Below, one piece after another: positions 40,146-49,800 of a DNA stretch of 64,000 bases. The notes under the pieces were generated by a model. The model saw only the letters and a list, made by a program, of their open reading frames with translations, was not told where the DNA came from and ran no database searches. The stretch covers positions 186,001-250,000 of the forward strand of contig NZ_BMUA01000008.1 of the NCBI RefSeq assembly GCF_014649955.1, written 5' to 3'. Origin of the DNA: Streptomyces violascens (GTDB lineage Bacteria; Actinomycetota; Actinomycetes; Streptomycetales; Streptomycetaceae). Position 1 is the first letter of the stretch. The number at the start of each line of letters is the position of its first letter. A program made the translations under genes and the position numbers.

Positions 40146-40304
40146 ATGAACGACCAAGAGTGGACGGACCCTCGGTACGCCGAGCTCGTCAAGGAGTGGC
40201 GACGAGCGCAGCCGTATCGCCGTCCAGCCAGAAGCTGGCGTCGAACACGGGACGAACACATCCCCCCGGTGCGGGGCTTCCTCGTACCGCGCTCCGAAGC
40301 CTGA
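40146..40304 (+). CDS. 52-aa basic peptide
   Basis: From ATG 40146 (AGGAGGTAGGC upstream) it reads MNDQEWTDPRYAELVKEWRR and ends GFLVPRSEA, rich in Arg/Trp. The strong ribosome site supports translation. A terminator follows. Function unknown. Confidence 0.5.
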   Translation: MNDQEWTDPRYAELVKEWRRAQPYRRPARSWRRTRDEHIPPVRGFLVPRSEA

Positions 40305-40313
40305 TGCTCATCG

Positions 40314-40335
40314 GCCCCGGCCAGGCGGCCGGGGC
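40314..40335. terminator. Hairpin between convergent genes
   Basis: GCCCCGGCC (40314-40322) pairs with GGCCGGGGC (40327-40335) around an AGGC loop. It lies between the 40146 gene (+) and the Xre gene (-), so it can serve both. Confidence 0.6.
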
Positions 40336-40341
40336 TTCCTC

Positions 40342-40581
40342 CTACTGCCGAACGAGGTCAGCGAGGGGCACGCCGATCGCGTCAGCGATGAGGAACAGCG
40401 TGTCGAGGAGGGGCGACGCGTGGCCCTGCTCGATCCGGTTATAGGTGGCGCGGTCGATCCCAGTTCGTTCGCAGACGCCCTGTTGGGTGAGGCTCGCGTG
40501 GAGCCGCGCGGCGCGGATGCGTTCGCCGACGACGCGTCTTCGGGTGAGTACCCAGTCGGGCGGAGGGGTGGAGCGCGGCAC
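40342..40581 (-). CDS. Small Xre-family HTH repressor
   Basis: The 79-aa product starts at ATG 40581. The HTH reads LHASLTQQGVCERTGIDRATYNRIEQG. It belongs to the short single-domain Xre type used as phage repressors or excision/integration regulators. It sits beside the integrase gene, and an operator-like inverted repeat precedes its start. Confidence 0.7.
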   Translation of the reverse strand: MPRSTPPPDWVLTRRRVVGERIRAARLHASLTQQGVCERTGIDRATYNRIEQGHASPLLDTLFLIADAIGVPLADLVRQ

Positions 40582-40602
40582 CTACCCACGCTCACCGGTC
40601 CA

Positions 40603-40643
40603 TGATCAAATGTATGTAGGTCAAACCCTACATTGTGTGATCA
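40603..40643. promoter_or_regulatory. Operator-like inverted repeat upstream of the Xre gene
   Basis: ATGTAGG (40614-40620) and CCTACAT (40627-40633) form an inverted repeat with a 6-nt spacer. It is framed by two TGATCA copies at 40603-40608 and 40638-40643. It lies 22 bp upstream of the Xre start, so the protein may regulate itself. Confidence 0.6.
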
Positions 40644-40732
40644 AGGTGGGGAGCGGGCACTAGCGATAGGCCCCACCCCCCTTCCAAGCGGCCCTCCCGG
40701 TCCCGCCCCCCAGGCGAACGGGAGCGGCCGGC

Positions 40733-40758
40733 GGTGCCCCCGCCTAGGCGGGGGCACC
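40733..40758 (-). terminator. Terminator of the integrase gene
   Basis: GGTGCCCCCGCCT and AGGCGGGGGCACC form a perfect 26-bp palindrome directly after the integrase stop at 40760-40762. Confidence 0.7.
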
Positions 40759-40759
40759 G

Positions 40760-42157
40760 TCATTTCCACTCGATCTGAATCGCGCCCGCATCCCAGTAGC
40801 CGCCATCCGGCTGCCGTCCCGGCCGGGCAGGGAAGACTCGCACCGTCATCAGGAAATCCAGCACTGACCGCCTCCGCGAAAGGTCCAGCGCCGCCCACCG
40901 GACGTCTAGGTCGGGAGCACCGATCAGACCCACGACGGGGTTCACCTTCTCGGCCTGCGACAGCTCGGCCTCCGCTGCCCGGAGCCTGGCCCTCGCCGCG
41001 GCCGAGGCAGTCCGCCATTCCTGCATGTCCATGTCGCCAGCGCCGAGGGCTGCGGCGAAGTCATCGAGCATGGCTCGGGCCTGGTGCATGGTCTCCTGCG
41101 CGCCTCGCACGTCCACGGGGTCTTTCCGTTCCGCGAGGAGTTGCGCCGCGTCAGGGCGCGAGAGGCGGCCGAAGATCGCCAGCTGTACGTAGTCGTCGAG
41201 TTTGATCAGATCGCGTGAGACGCACTTGTTCGCACGGCAGTGATAGTCCTTCTGCCCCGTCCCTTTGGACCCGGATTTCATGTCGGAGCTGCACGGGCCG
41301 CACACGTACAGGCCAGACCCTAGGTGCCTGCGGACGTTGGAGGCGGCCGGGATGCGGGACGGATCCTTGAGCAGGGCGCAGACGCTGCGCCATTTGCTCT
41401 CCTCGATAGCGGCGTCCCATATCGCCGGCCCGGCTTCCCTTCCAAGGTGCACGACGATGCCCGCATTGCGCGGTCGTAGGAGGACACGTCGCAGCGATCC
41501 GCCTTCGAAGTACGCGCCGGTACTGGTCCGAATTCCCCGCTGCCCCCAGTCTGTCGCGATGGACCGGAGGGAGGCGCCGGCGAGGACGGAGTCCGCGGCT
41601 TCATTCAAGGCGTCGATCTCCTCGGGGATCGGGGTTTCCCCGTCGCTCTCCCAGCCGAAGGGGCGCGGGCCGCCGCAGTACTCGCCTCTGCCGATCTTCT
41701 GTTCGCGGGCACGCTTCTGCCGCTCGATCATTCGCTCGACTTCGTAGCGTGCCTGGACGCCGAGCTGCCGGGCGATCATCCGTCCCGTCGCCGTGGTGAG
41801 GTCGAGGAGTCCAGCCTTGACGGTGTGCGTCGCGATCCGGCGTGACTCGCACACGTCGATGTACTCCTCCAGTTCCACGGGGGACCGGTGGAGGCGGTCT
41901 GTGTGCCACGCGAGGACGGTGCCCGCCATGCCGGCGCGCAGGTCGTTGAGCATGGCGTCGTAGTCGGGACGCGGCTTGCCTGAATAGGCGGAGAGGTCGT
42001 TGTCCTCGTAGACGCGCACCACTCGCAGCCCAAGTTGAGCGGCGAGTTGGTCGCAGTCCTGCCGCTGCCGCTCGACGGCGAGGCCTCCGCCTTCGCGATC
42101 TTCGCTGATTCGGCAGTACATCACGGCGAGTTGGGGATCGGCTGGCTCGTGGTCCAT
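40760..42157 (-). CDS. Large serine integrase
   Basis: The 465-aa product starts at ATG 42157. The catalytic motif is YCRISEDREGG, with nucleophile Ser18. LERQ-type helix AVERQRQDC and DNLS-type DNDLSAYSGKPRPDYDAM follow; the recombinase domain spans about 160-280. A zinc-ribbon domain has CGPC...CRANKC (about 282-310), and then a long coiled region. It resembles phage R4/phiC31-type large serine recombinases. It lies directly beside the right attachment junction, as expected of prophage integrases. Confidence 0.88.
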   Translation of the reverse strand: MDHEPADPQLAVMYCRISEDREGGGLAVERQRQDCDQLAAQLGLRVVRVYEDNDLSAYSGKPRPDYDAMLNDLRAGMAGTVLAWHTDRLHRSPVELEEYIDVCESRRIATHTVKAGLLDLTTATGRMIARQLGVQARYEVERMIERQKRAREQKIGRGEYCGGPRPFGWESDGETPIPEEIDALNEAADSVLAGASLRSIATDWGQRGIRTSTGAYFEGGSLRRVLLRPRNAGIVVHLGREAGPAIWDAAIEESKWRSVCALLKDPSRIPAASNVRRHLGSGLYVCGPCSSDMKSGSKGTGQKDYHCRANKCVSRDLIKLDDYVQLAIFGRLSRPDAAQLLAERKDPVDVRGAQETMHQARAMLDDFAAALGAGDMDMQEWRTASAAARARLRAAEAELSQAEKVNPVVGLIGAPDLDVRWAALDLSRRRSVLDFLMTVRVFPARPGRQPDGGYWDAGAIQIEWK

Positions 42158-42173
42158 GCCTCATGCTGGCACA

Positions 42174-43010
<837 letters not shown>

Positions 43011-43081
43011 GGGCAGGCCATTCGTTCGGGGAGGGCGGTGAGGGGCGAACGGGCCGTGTGAATATGGGATTTGACGGTACG

Positions 43082-44080
43082 TCAGCGCAGGGCGGGGATG
43101 ACCTGCCGGCCGTACGCGTCGATGGCTGCCTCCCGGGCGTCGTGCATGGCGTACAGGGCGAACTGGTCGACGCCCAGCTCTCGCAGCGCCTTCAGTTTGT
43201 CGATGTGCGCCTGGGGCGGGCCGAGCAGGCAGAAGCGGTCGACGATCTCGTCGGGCACGAAGGCGGTGTCCGGGTTGTCGGTGCGGCCGTGGTGGCTGTA
43301 GTCGTAGCCCTGGCGCGCCTTGATGTACTCGGTGAGCGCTTCGGGGACGAGTCCGGAGTGTTCGCCGTAGCGGGACACGAGGTCGGCGACGTGGTTGCCG
43401 ACCATGCCGCCGAACCAGCGGCACTGCTCGCGGGCGTGGGCGAGGTCGTCGCCGACGTAGGCGGGGGCGGCGACGCAGATCGTGATCGAGGCGGGGTCAC
43501 GGCCCGCGTCGGCAGCGGCCTTGCGGACCGCCTTCACCATCCACTCGGTGAGGAACGGGTCGGCGAGCTGGAGGATGAAGCCGTCGGCCTTCTCCCCCGC
43601 GAGCGCCAGGGCCTTGGGTCCGTACGCCGCCATCCAGATGGGCAGCTTGCCGTTCTTCACCCAGGGCAGCCGCAGGCGCTGCCCGTCGACGTCGGCCTCG
43701 CGGCCCTCGGCGAGGTCGCGGATGACGCCCATCGCCTCGCCGAGCCGGGCCAGCGTGTTGGGCTTGCGGCCCGCCACGCGCATCGCGGAGTCGCCGCGCC
43801 CGATGCCGCAGACGGTGCGGTTGCCGTACATGTCGTTCAGGGTGGCGAAGGTGGAGGCGGTGACTTCCCAGGTGCGGGTGCCGGGGTTGGTGACCATCGG
43901 GCCGACGGTCATTTTGGTGGTGTGTTCCAGGATGCGGCTGTAGATCACGAAGGGCTCCTGCCAGAGCACCGCCGAGTCGAAGGTCCAGCCGTAGCGGAAG
44001 CCGTTGCGTTCCGCGCGCCGCATCAGGCCGACGACGGCCGAGGCGGGCGGATCGGTCTGCAGGACGAGTCCGAAGTCCAT
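43082..44080 (-). CDS. LLM-class F420-dependent oxidoreductase (TIGR03842-type)
   Basis: The 332-aa product starts at ATG 44080 (MDFGLVLQTDPPASAVVGLM). TVGPMVTNPGTRTWEVTASTF and GIGRGDSAMRVAGRKP are typical of luciferase-like F420 enzymes. Its stop-to-start gap to the dihydropyrimidinase gene is short (7 nt), so it is co-transcribed. It may reduce a ring double bond in the pathway; that is inference from context. Confidence 0.75.
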   Translation of the reverse strand: MDFGLVLQTDPPASAVVGLMRRAERNGFRYGWTFDSAVLWQEPFVIYSRILEHTTKMTVGPMVTNPGTRTWEVTASTFATLNDMYGNRTVCGIGRGDSAMRVAGRKPNTLARLGEAMGVIRDLAEGREADVDGQRLRLPWVKNGKLPIWMAAYGPKALALAGEKADGFILQLADPFLTEWMVKAVRKAAADAGRDPASITICVAAPAYVGDDLAHAREQCRWFGGMVGNHVADLVSRYGEHSGLVPEALTEYIKARQGYDYSHHGRTDNPDTAFVPDEIVDRFCLLGPPQAHIDKLKALRELGVDQFALYAMHDAREAAIDAYGRQVIPALR

Positions 44081-44087
44081 GGTGCTC

Positions 44088-45491
44088 CTAGCCGAGGTAC
44101 TGACAGGTGGCGCGCGGTACGTAGCAGCCGTGTCCGGCCCGTCCGGTGAACTGCCGGTCGTGGATGACGGGTTCGCCCCGCGAGAGCACCGTCTCGACGC
44201 GGCCGGTGACCCGCCTGCCCTCGTACGCCGAGTAGTCCACGTTCATGTGGTGCGTCTCGGCGGAGATGATCTGCTCGGCGTGCGGATCGTAGATGACGAC
44301 GTCGGCGTCGGTGCCCGGCGCGATGGTGCCCTTCTGCGGGTAGAGGCCGAACATCCGGGCCGGGGTCGCGCAGGCGATCTCGATCCAGCGGCGGCGCGAG
44401 ATGTGTCCGTCGAGGACCGCCTGGTGCAGCAGGTCCATCCGGTTCTCGACGCCGGGAAGCCCGTTGGGGATCTTGGAGAAGTCGCCCCGGCCGAGCTCCT
44501 TCTGTCCCGTGAAGCAGAACGGGCAGTGGTCGGTGGACACCACCTGGAGGTCGTTGGTGCGCAGGCCCCGCCACAGCGCGGCCTGATGTTCCTTGGGCCG
44601 CAAGGGAGTTGAGCAGACGTACTTGGCGCCCTCGAAGTCCGGCTCGGCGAGGTTGTCGGTGGACAGGAACAGGTACTGCGGGCAGGTCTCGCCGAAGACC
44701 GGGAGCCCCTTGTCGCGGGCGCCGGCCAGCTCGGCGAGCGCCTCCTCGGCCGAGACGTGCACGACGTAGAGCGGGGCGCCCGCGACCCGGGCGAGCTGGA
44801 TCGCGCGGTGCGTGGCCTCGGCTTCGAGGAGGGCCTTGCGCACCTCGCCGTGGTAGCGGGGGTCGGTCTCGCCGCGTGCGAGGGCCTGCTCGACCAGGAC
44901 GTCGATGGCGATGCCGTTCTCGGCGTGCATCATGATCAGCCCGCCGTTGGCGGCGGAGCGCTGCATCGCGCGCAGGATCTGCCCGTCATCGCTGTAGAAG
45001 ACCCCTGGGTACGCCATGAACAGCTTGAAGGAGGTGATGCCCTCCGCGACAAGCAGGTCCATCTCCTTGAGCGACGACTCGTTGACGTCGGAGAGGATCA
45101 TGTGGAAGCCGTAGTCGATGGCGCACCGGCCGTCCGCCTTGGCGTACCAGGTGTCGAGCCCGGCCCGCAGGGCCTGGCCCTGCGACTGCACGGCGAAGTC
45201 CACGATGGTGGTGGTGCCGCCCCACGCGGCGGCGCGGGTGCCGGTCTCGAAGGTGTCGGAGGCGAAGGTGCCGCCGAAGGGCAGTTCCATGTGGGTGTGG
45301 GCGTCGACTCCGCCCGGGACCACATACTTGCCGGTGGCGTCGAGGGTGCGGTCCGCGGTCCATCCCTGGGCCACGGTCGAGCCGTGCGCCGCTATGGCGG
45401 CGATCCGGCCGTCCTCGATCAGTACATCGGCGTGCGTCTCGTCGGCGGCGGTGATGACCAGGCCGCCGCGGATGAGGGTGCGGGTACTCAT
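44088..45491 (-). CDS. hydA: Dihydropyrimidinase / hydantoinase
   Basis: The 467-aa product starts at ATG 45491 after GGGAG. The metal-binding GGVDAHTHMELPF and the site FKLFMAYPGVFYSDD (carbamylated Lys) are those of the D-hydantoinase/dihydropyrimidinase family. It opens dihydrouracil, dihydrothymine or hydantoin rings to N-carbamoyl products. The next enzyme in the cluster, a nitrilase-type amidohydrolase, would then release the beta-amino acid. Confidence 0.85.
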   Translation of the reverse strand: MSTRTLIRGGLVITAADETHADVLIEDGRIAAIAAHGSTVAQGWTADRTLDATGKYVVPGGVDAHTHMELPFGGTFASDTFETGTRAAAWGGTTTIVDFAVQSQGQALRAGLDTWYAKADGRCAIDYGFHMILSDVNESSLKEMDLLVAEGITSFKLFMAYPGVFYSDDGQILRAMQRSAANGGLIMMHAENGIAIDVLVEQALARGETDPRYHGEVRKALLEAEATHRAIQLARVAGAPLYVVHVSAEEALAELAGARDKGLPVFGETCPQYLFLSTDNLAEPDFEGAKYVCSTPLRPKEHQAALWRGLRTNDLQVVSTDHCPFCFTGQKELGRGDFSKIPNGLPGVENRMDLLHQAVLDGHISRRRWIEIACATPARMFGLYPQKGTIAPGTDADVVIYDPHAEQIISAETHHMNVDYSAYEGRRVTGRVETVLSRGEPVIHDRQFTGRAGHGCYVPRATCQYLG

Positions 45492-45506
45492 GGGTGGAGC
45501 TCCCTT

Positions 45507-45530
45507 ACGTACACGTACACGTACACGTGC
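45507..45530. repeat. Tandem ACGTAC hexamer upstream of hydA
   Basis: ACGTAC occurs three times in a row followed by ACGTGC, between hydA and the aminotransferase gene. On the hydA strand it lies just upstream of the ribosome site. It may affect expression or be a slippage-prone tract. Confidence 0.6.
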
Positions 45531-45544
45531 TTGAGTTACGTGAA

Positions 45545-46828
45545 CTACACGGTGTGCAGGGCGCGTTCGAGGATCGCGGCGCCCTCCTCGGCCTCCGCGA
45601 CGGTGAGCGTGAGGGGTGGCGCGACGCGCAGCACGCTGGTGTCGTGGCCGCCGCCCTTACCGATGAGGAGGCCGCCTTCACGGGCGGCTTCGAGGACGGC
45701 CGCGGCGGCTTCGGGGTTGGCCTCGTCGGTGCCGGGCCTGACCAGTTCGATGCCGGCCATCAGGCCCCGGCCGCGTACCTCTCGGACGACGGGGAGCTGG
45801 GCGCAGATCGCGCGCAGCCGCTCGATGAGCAGGCCGCCGACGCGGCGGGCGTTGCCCTGGAGGTCGTGTTCGAGGAGGTAGGTGAGGTTGGCGAGGCCGG
45901 CCGCCATGGTGACCGGGGAGCCGCCGAAGGTAGAAATGGAGTTGGAATCCAGGCAGTTCATGACCTCGGCGCGGGCGACGACGCCGCCGATGGACATGCC
46001 GTTGCCGATGCCCTTGGCGAAGGTGAGCAGGTCGGGCGGACCGCTCCGCTCGTGTGCCTGCCAGCCCCAGAAGTGGTCGCCGGTGCGGCCCCAGCCGGTC
46101 TGCACCTCGTCGGTGATCCACAGGATGCCGTGCCGGTCGAGGACCTCGCGGAACGCGGCGTACAGGCCGTCGGGCGGCGAGGTGAAGCCGCCTACGCCCT
46201 GGATGGGTTCGGCGATCAGCGCGGCCACGTTGCGGGTGTGGCCGAGCAGGTCTTCGAGGTCGGCGACGCAGGCCTCGATGAACTGGCTGTCGCCGAGGTG
46301 CGCGTACGGGCCGCGGCTGCGGACACCGCCGTGCACGTACAGCGTCTGGAGCGGCGAGAGGCTGGTCGGGGACCAGGCGTGGTTGCCGGTGATGCCCACC
46401 GCGCTGAACGAGCGGCCGTGGTAGCTGTTGCGCATCGCGAGGATCTGGTTGGAATTGCGGTACGCGGTCGCGAGCAGCAGCGCGGTGTCGTTGGCCTCGG
46501 TGCCGGAGGTGGTGAAGAAGACCCGGGCGTCGGGGATGCCGGACAACTGGGCGATGCGCTCGGCGAGTTCGACCATCTGCCGGTTGAGGTAGAGGGTCGA
46601 GGTGTGGATGATCCGGCCGGCCTGTTCGGCGACGGCCTTGGTGACCTCGGGCAGGGCGTGGGCGGTCATCGTGGTGAGGATGCCGCCGAAGAAGTCGAGG
46701 TACTTGTTCCCGTCGGCGTCCCAGACGTGCCGGCCCTCGCCGTGGGTGATCTCGACGGGCTGCTTGTAGTAGAGCGCGAGCCAGTCCGGCAGGACGGCGC
46801 GGTGGCGGTCGTGGAGGCGGCGGGTCAC
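45545..46828 (-). CDS. Class III aminotransferase (aspartate aminotransferase family)
   Basis: The 427-aa product starts at GTG 46828, overlapping the nitrilase stop (GTGA). It has YLDFFGGILTTMTAHA, FFTTSGTEANDTALLLA and ITDEVQTGWGRTG; the PLP-binding Lys is in LLTFAKGIGNG. It is a beta-alanine or beta-amino-acid:2-oxoacid aminotransferase candidate, the likely final step of pyrimidine breakdown here. Confidence 0.85.
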   Translation of the reverse strand: MTRRLHDRHRAVLPDWLALYYKQPVEITHGEGRHVWDADGNKYLDFFGGILTTMTAHALPEVTKAVAEQAGRIIHTSTLYLNRQMVELAERIAQLSGIPDARVFFTTSGTEANDTALLLATAYRNSNQILAMRNSYHGRSFSAVGITGNHAWSPTSLSPLQTLYVHGGVRSRGPYAHLGDSQFIEACVADLEDLLGHTRNVAALIAEPIQGVGGFTSPPDGLYAAFREVLDRHGILWITDEVQTGWGRTGDHFWGWQAHERSGPPDLLTFAKGIGNGMSIGGVVARAEVMNCLDSNSISTFGGSPVTMAAGLANLTYLLEHDLQGNARRVGGLLIERLRAICAQLPVVREVRGRGLMAGIELVRPGTDEANPEAAAAVLEAAREGGLLIGKGGGHDTSVLRVAPPLTLTVAEAEEGAAILERALHTV

Positions 46829-47667
46829 GGCTTCACCAGGCCCTCGTAGGCGTCGGGGCGGCGGTCGCGGTAGAACGCCCACTGCTGGCGCACTTCCTCG
46901 ATGAGACCGAAGTCGAGGTCCCTGACCAGGAGTTCCTCCTCCTTGTCGCTGGCGACCTCGCCGACGAACTGCCCGCGCGGGTCGACGAAGTAACTCGTCC
47001 CGTAGAAGTCGTTGTCGCCGTACTCCTCGCGGCCGACCCGGTTGATCGCCGCGATGAAGTACTCGTTGGCGACGGCCGAGGCGGGCTGCTCCAGCTGCCA
47101 CAGGTACGCGGAGAGGCCGCGCGAGGTGGCCGACGGGTTGTAGACCAACTGGGCGCCGTTCAGGCCGAGCTGGCGCCAGCCCTCCGGGAAATGGCGGTCG
47201 TAGCAGATGTACACGCCGACCTTGCCGACGGCCGTGTCGAAGACCGGCCAGCCGAGGTTGCCCGGTTTGAAGTAGTACTTCTCCCAGAAGCCCTTGACCT
47301 GGGGGATGTGGTGCTTGCGGTACTTGCCGAGGTAGCTGCCGTCGGCGTCGATCACGGCGGCGGTGTTGTAGTAGAAGCCCTCGCCCTCGATCTCGAAGAC
47401 CGGGACGACGATGACCATCCCGGTCTCGCGGGCGAGTTCCTTCATCCGGGTGACGGTCGGGCCGTCCGGGACGGGTTCGGCCCAGCGGTAGTGCTCGGCC
47501 TCCTGCACCTGGCAGAAGTAGGGGGCGTTGAAGACCTCCTGAAAACCGATGATCTTCGCACCCTGCCGGGCCGCCTCGCGGGCGTGTTCCTCATGTTTGG
47601 CGATCATGGAATCGGTGTCGCCGGTCCAGGTCGCCTGAACCAGTGCGGCGCGCACGACATTGGCCAT
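46825..47667 (-). CDS. Nitrilase-family carbon-nitrogen hydrolase (beta-ureidopropionase-like)
   Basis: The 280-aa product is taken from ATG 47667, which has GAAGGAG upstream; the frame continues for 14 codons further. Catalytic residues appear in order: Glu44 (IIGFQEVFNAPYFC), Lys (LGKYRKHHIP) and Cys (YICYDRHFPEGW). It would hydrolyse N-carbamoyl-beta-alanine after hydA. It is the first gene of the cluster, behind an operator-like repeat. Confidence 0.8.
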   Translation of the reverse strand: MANVVRAALVQATWTGDTDSMIAKHEEHAREAARQGAKIIGFQEVFNAPYFCQVQEAEHYRWAEPVPDGPTVTRMKELARETGMVIVVPVFEIEGEGFYYNTAAVIDADGSYLGKYRKHHIPQVKGFWEKYYFKPGNLGWPVFDTAVGKVGVYICYDRHFPEGWRQLGLNGAQLVYNPSATSRGLSAYLWQLEQPASAVANEYFIAAINRVGREEYGDNDFYGTSYFVDPRGQFVGEVASDKEEELLVRDLDFGLIEEVRQQWAFYRDRRPDAYEGLVKP

Positions 47668-47701
47668 GAGCTGCTCCTTCGACGGGTCGTCAGCCAGCCA
47701 A

Positions 47702-47729
47702 ATCCACACGCGTAGATCCGTGTGTGGAT
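47702..47729. promoter_or_regulatory. Operator-like inverted repeat before the catabolic cluster
   Basis: ATCCACAC (47702-47709) and GTGTGGAT (47722-47729) form an inverted repeat 35 bp upstream of the nitrilase start. The spacing suits a GntR- or TetR-type regulator. No regulator gene lies beside it. Confidence 0.5.
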
Positions 47730-47840
47730 GAGACCGTAAGGCGCGTCACGCACCGTGGCAAGACCATCGCAGTTACGGCGAGGCTAATTGCGGGGCCACA
47801 GGTCAACCCCGGGTGGACGGCTCGCGTACCTGACGCCACG

Positions 47841-48341
47841 TCACCTCGGGCGGGACTCGGCGGCCGGGAGGCGGCGCCAGTTGCCGCGCCGGGCGTGCCG
47901 CAGCAGGACCGGGTCGTCTCCGACCACCACGGGGTGGCCGACCTCGGCGAGCAGCGGCAGGTCCGCCGCCTCGTCCGCGTACGCGTAGCAGCGGGCGGCC
48001 AGGATGGCGTGTTCGCGCAGCAGGGCGCGGGCCGCGTACCCCTTGCCCTGGCCGATCATGGGGGCTCGCGGGCGGGAGCAGAGCACGGCGTCGGGGGCGA
48101 GGTGCTGGACGACCGGTTCGAGTTCGGCGGCGCTCGCGGGCGAGACGAGCACGACGAGGTGGCCGAGGGCCGCGTGGCCGTGCAGCGCCGCGAGGACCGG
48201 CGGGTGCCACAGCCGGCCGAGCGGCCCGGTGGCACCGGCCAGGTCCGGCGCGGCGAGCAGGGTGCCCTCCACGTCGAAGAAGGCGGCGGCGGTGGGCCGC
48301 TGCGGGCGGTCGTCGGGCCGGGGGCGGCGGGTCGTGTCCAT
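47841..48341 (-). CDS. HAD-superfamily phosphatase-like protein
   Basis: The 166-aa product starts at ATG 48341. Motif I is FFDVEGTLL; the second acidic residue is Glu rather than the usual Asp. Motif III is GQGKGYAARALL and motif IV YADEAADLPLL. It resembles small HAD phosphatases of the SerB-like group. It is not part of the pyrimidine operon. Confidence 0.7.
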   Translation of the reverse strand: MDTTRRPRPDDRPQRPTAAAFFDVEGTLLAAPDLAGATGPLGRLWHPPVLAALHGHAALGHLVVLVSPASAAELEPVVQHLAPDAVLCSRPRAPMIGQGKGYAARALLREHAILAARCYAYADEAADLPLLAEVGHPVVVGDDPVLLRHARRGNWRRLPAAESRPR

Positions 48342-48425
48342 TGCTACGGACCATGCCCAGCCCACCGCACGGCTCAATCCCCAATATTCAACGTTCTGTT
48401 GAACTCGTCCGGAAACCTGCCCGCG

Positions 48426-49691
48426 CTATCCGGACGTTCCCGGATTCTGCGCGTGGGTGAGCGTCTCCCAGGCGACGAAAAGGTCGTCGGTGCCGCCGGG
48501 GCGCTGCTGCTCGGCGAGCTCCTGCGTCTCGGGCAGCGTCAGGTGCAACCGGTTCTGGAGGTGGTTGAGCAGGACCTCGACGTCGGGGCCCATGGTCCGC
48601 TGGACGGTGCCGCCGCACAGCCAGGCCGGGGCCTCGGCGCCCAACTGGTAGCGGGCGTGGAACTCCAGGGCCTCCTTCAGCCGCTGGGCCGTCGGCCCGT
48701 ACAGGTCGACGCCCTGCTGCCAGGCGGTCTCGGCGATGTGGCCGGAGGCGGCGAGGGCGTATCCGATGTGCATGAAGTTGCGGCAGGTCTCCTGGCCGAG
48801 CCCGTCCTTGTACGTGCGCTGGCCGAACCAGTACGCCGCGAGCCTGTCCGGGGTGTTCATCGAGCCGCCGGGCGGCGGCTTGGGCAGCTTGCCGTCCGAG
48901 GCGAGGTAGAAGTAGGCGGGGAGCCGCGCCCGGTAGCGGTCGAGGGCCTCGTTGAAGATCTTCTGGTCCTCGACGAACACGGCGATGCCGATGGCCGCGT
49001 CCGTCATCGCGAGTTCCCAATTCCCGTTGTAGTCGGGCACTTTGGCGGTCACGGCGGGCAGATACGCCGTGCGCAGCATCCGTTTGAAGCGCTGCACGGC
49101 CGGGCCCTGCCACTGCGGATAGCCCGCGTGCACGATGTCGGCGGCGCGTGCCCAGGTCGAGCCCGCCCAGGCGGTCTGGAGGTCGGCGTTGCCCTCGGTG
49201 TGCCGCTTGATCACCTGCGCCCACCCGTCCATGATCTCGACGGCCTTCTTGGCGTGCGCCTCATTGCCGTTGACGGTCCACAGCAGCGCCTGGGTGTACG
49301 CGGCGACGGCGTCCTCGCGTTCGTCGAGACAGGCGGGCGGCCCCGCGTTCGGCGGGCAGGGGACGACCTCGGCGGGGTGCGGGGTGTAGGCGAGCGAGCC
49401 GTAACGGCTGGTCCGCATCTGCTCGTACGCCGAGCTCCACGGCTCCTGGCCGGCCCGCACCTTCGCCCGCATCGTGTCGAGCTGGCTCCTGCCGACGACG
49501 ACGCCGGGGTGGCGGAAGACCGGCGCCGCGGCGTTCGCGCGGCCCGCGGCGGAGGCTGAAGAGACGTGCGGGCCGGGCGCACAGGCGGCGAGCAGCGCGA
49601 GCACGCCGACAACGGCCACCAGCACGGGACGGCGGCGCCGAGGGAACTGCGACGGATTGGCCACGCTCCAACGGTCGCCCCGGGCACCCAT
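48426..49691 (-). CDS. Alginate lyase-family lipoprotein
   Basis: The 421-aa product is taken from ATG 49691; other starts (49736, or GTG near VANPSQ) are possible. A basic leader and hydrophobic stretch (VLVAVVGVLALLAAC) end in a lipobox Cys. The mature part is helical, with DNLQTAWAGS-like TEGNADLQTAW, YNGNWELAMTDAAIGIAVF and WFGQRTYKDGLGQETCRNF, as in the alginate lyase toroid family. It may cleave uronic-acid polymers at the cell surface. Confidence 0.75.
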   Translation of the reverse strand: MGARGDRWSVANPSQFPRRRRPVLVAVVGVLALLAACAPGPHVSSASAAGRANAAAPVFRHPGVVVGRSQLDTMRAKVRAGQEPWSSAYEQMRTSRYGSLAYTPHPAEVVPCPPNAGPPACLDEREDAVAAYTQALLWTVNGNEAHAKKAVEIMDGWAQVIKRHTEGNADLQTAWAGSTWARAADIVHAGYPQWQGPAVQRFKRMLRTAYLPAVTAKVPDYNGNWELAMTDAAIGIAVFVEDQKIFNEALDRYRARLPAYFYLASDGKLPKPPPGGSMNTPDRLAAYWFGQRTYKDGLGQETCRNFMHIGYALAASGHIAETAWQQGVDLYGPTAQRLKEALEFHARYQLGAEAPAWLCGGTVQRTMGPDVEVLLNHLQNRLHLTLPETQELAEQQRPGGTDDLFVAWETLTHAQNPGTSG

Positions 49692-49800
49692 CCGCGCAGG
49701 ATCTGTTGCGCCGAACAGGCAGCGCCCGGCCCCCACTCCGGGGCGCGGAGCCCCGGCGGCCGCCCTCGGCGCGGGCGCGGCCGACTGCCTCCGCAGGGGC

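Noticed and set aside
45494-46849. 451-aa + strand frame opposite the aminotransferase
   Set aside because: It is antisense to a well-supported class III aminotransferase and has no domain features.
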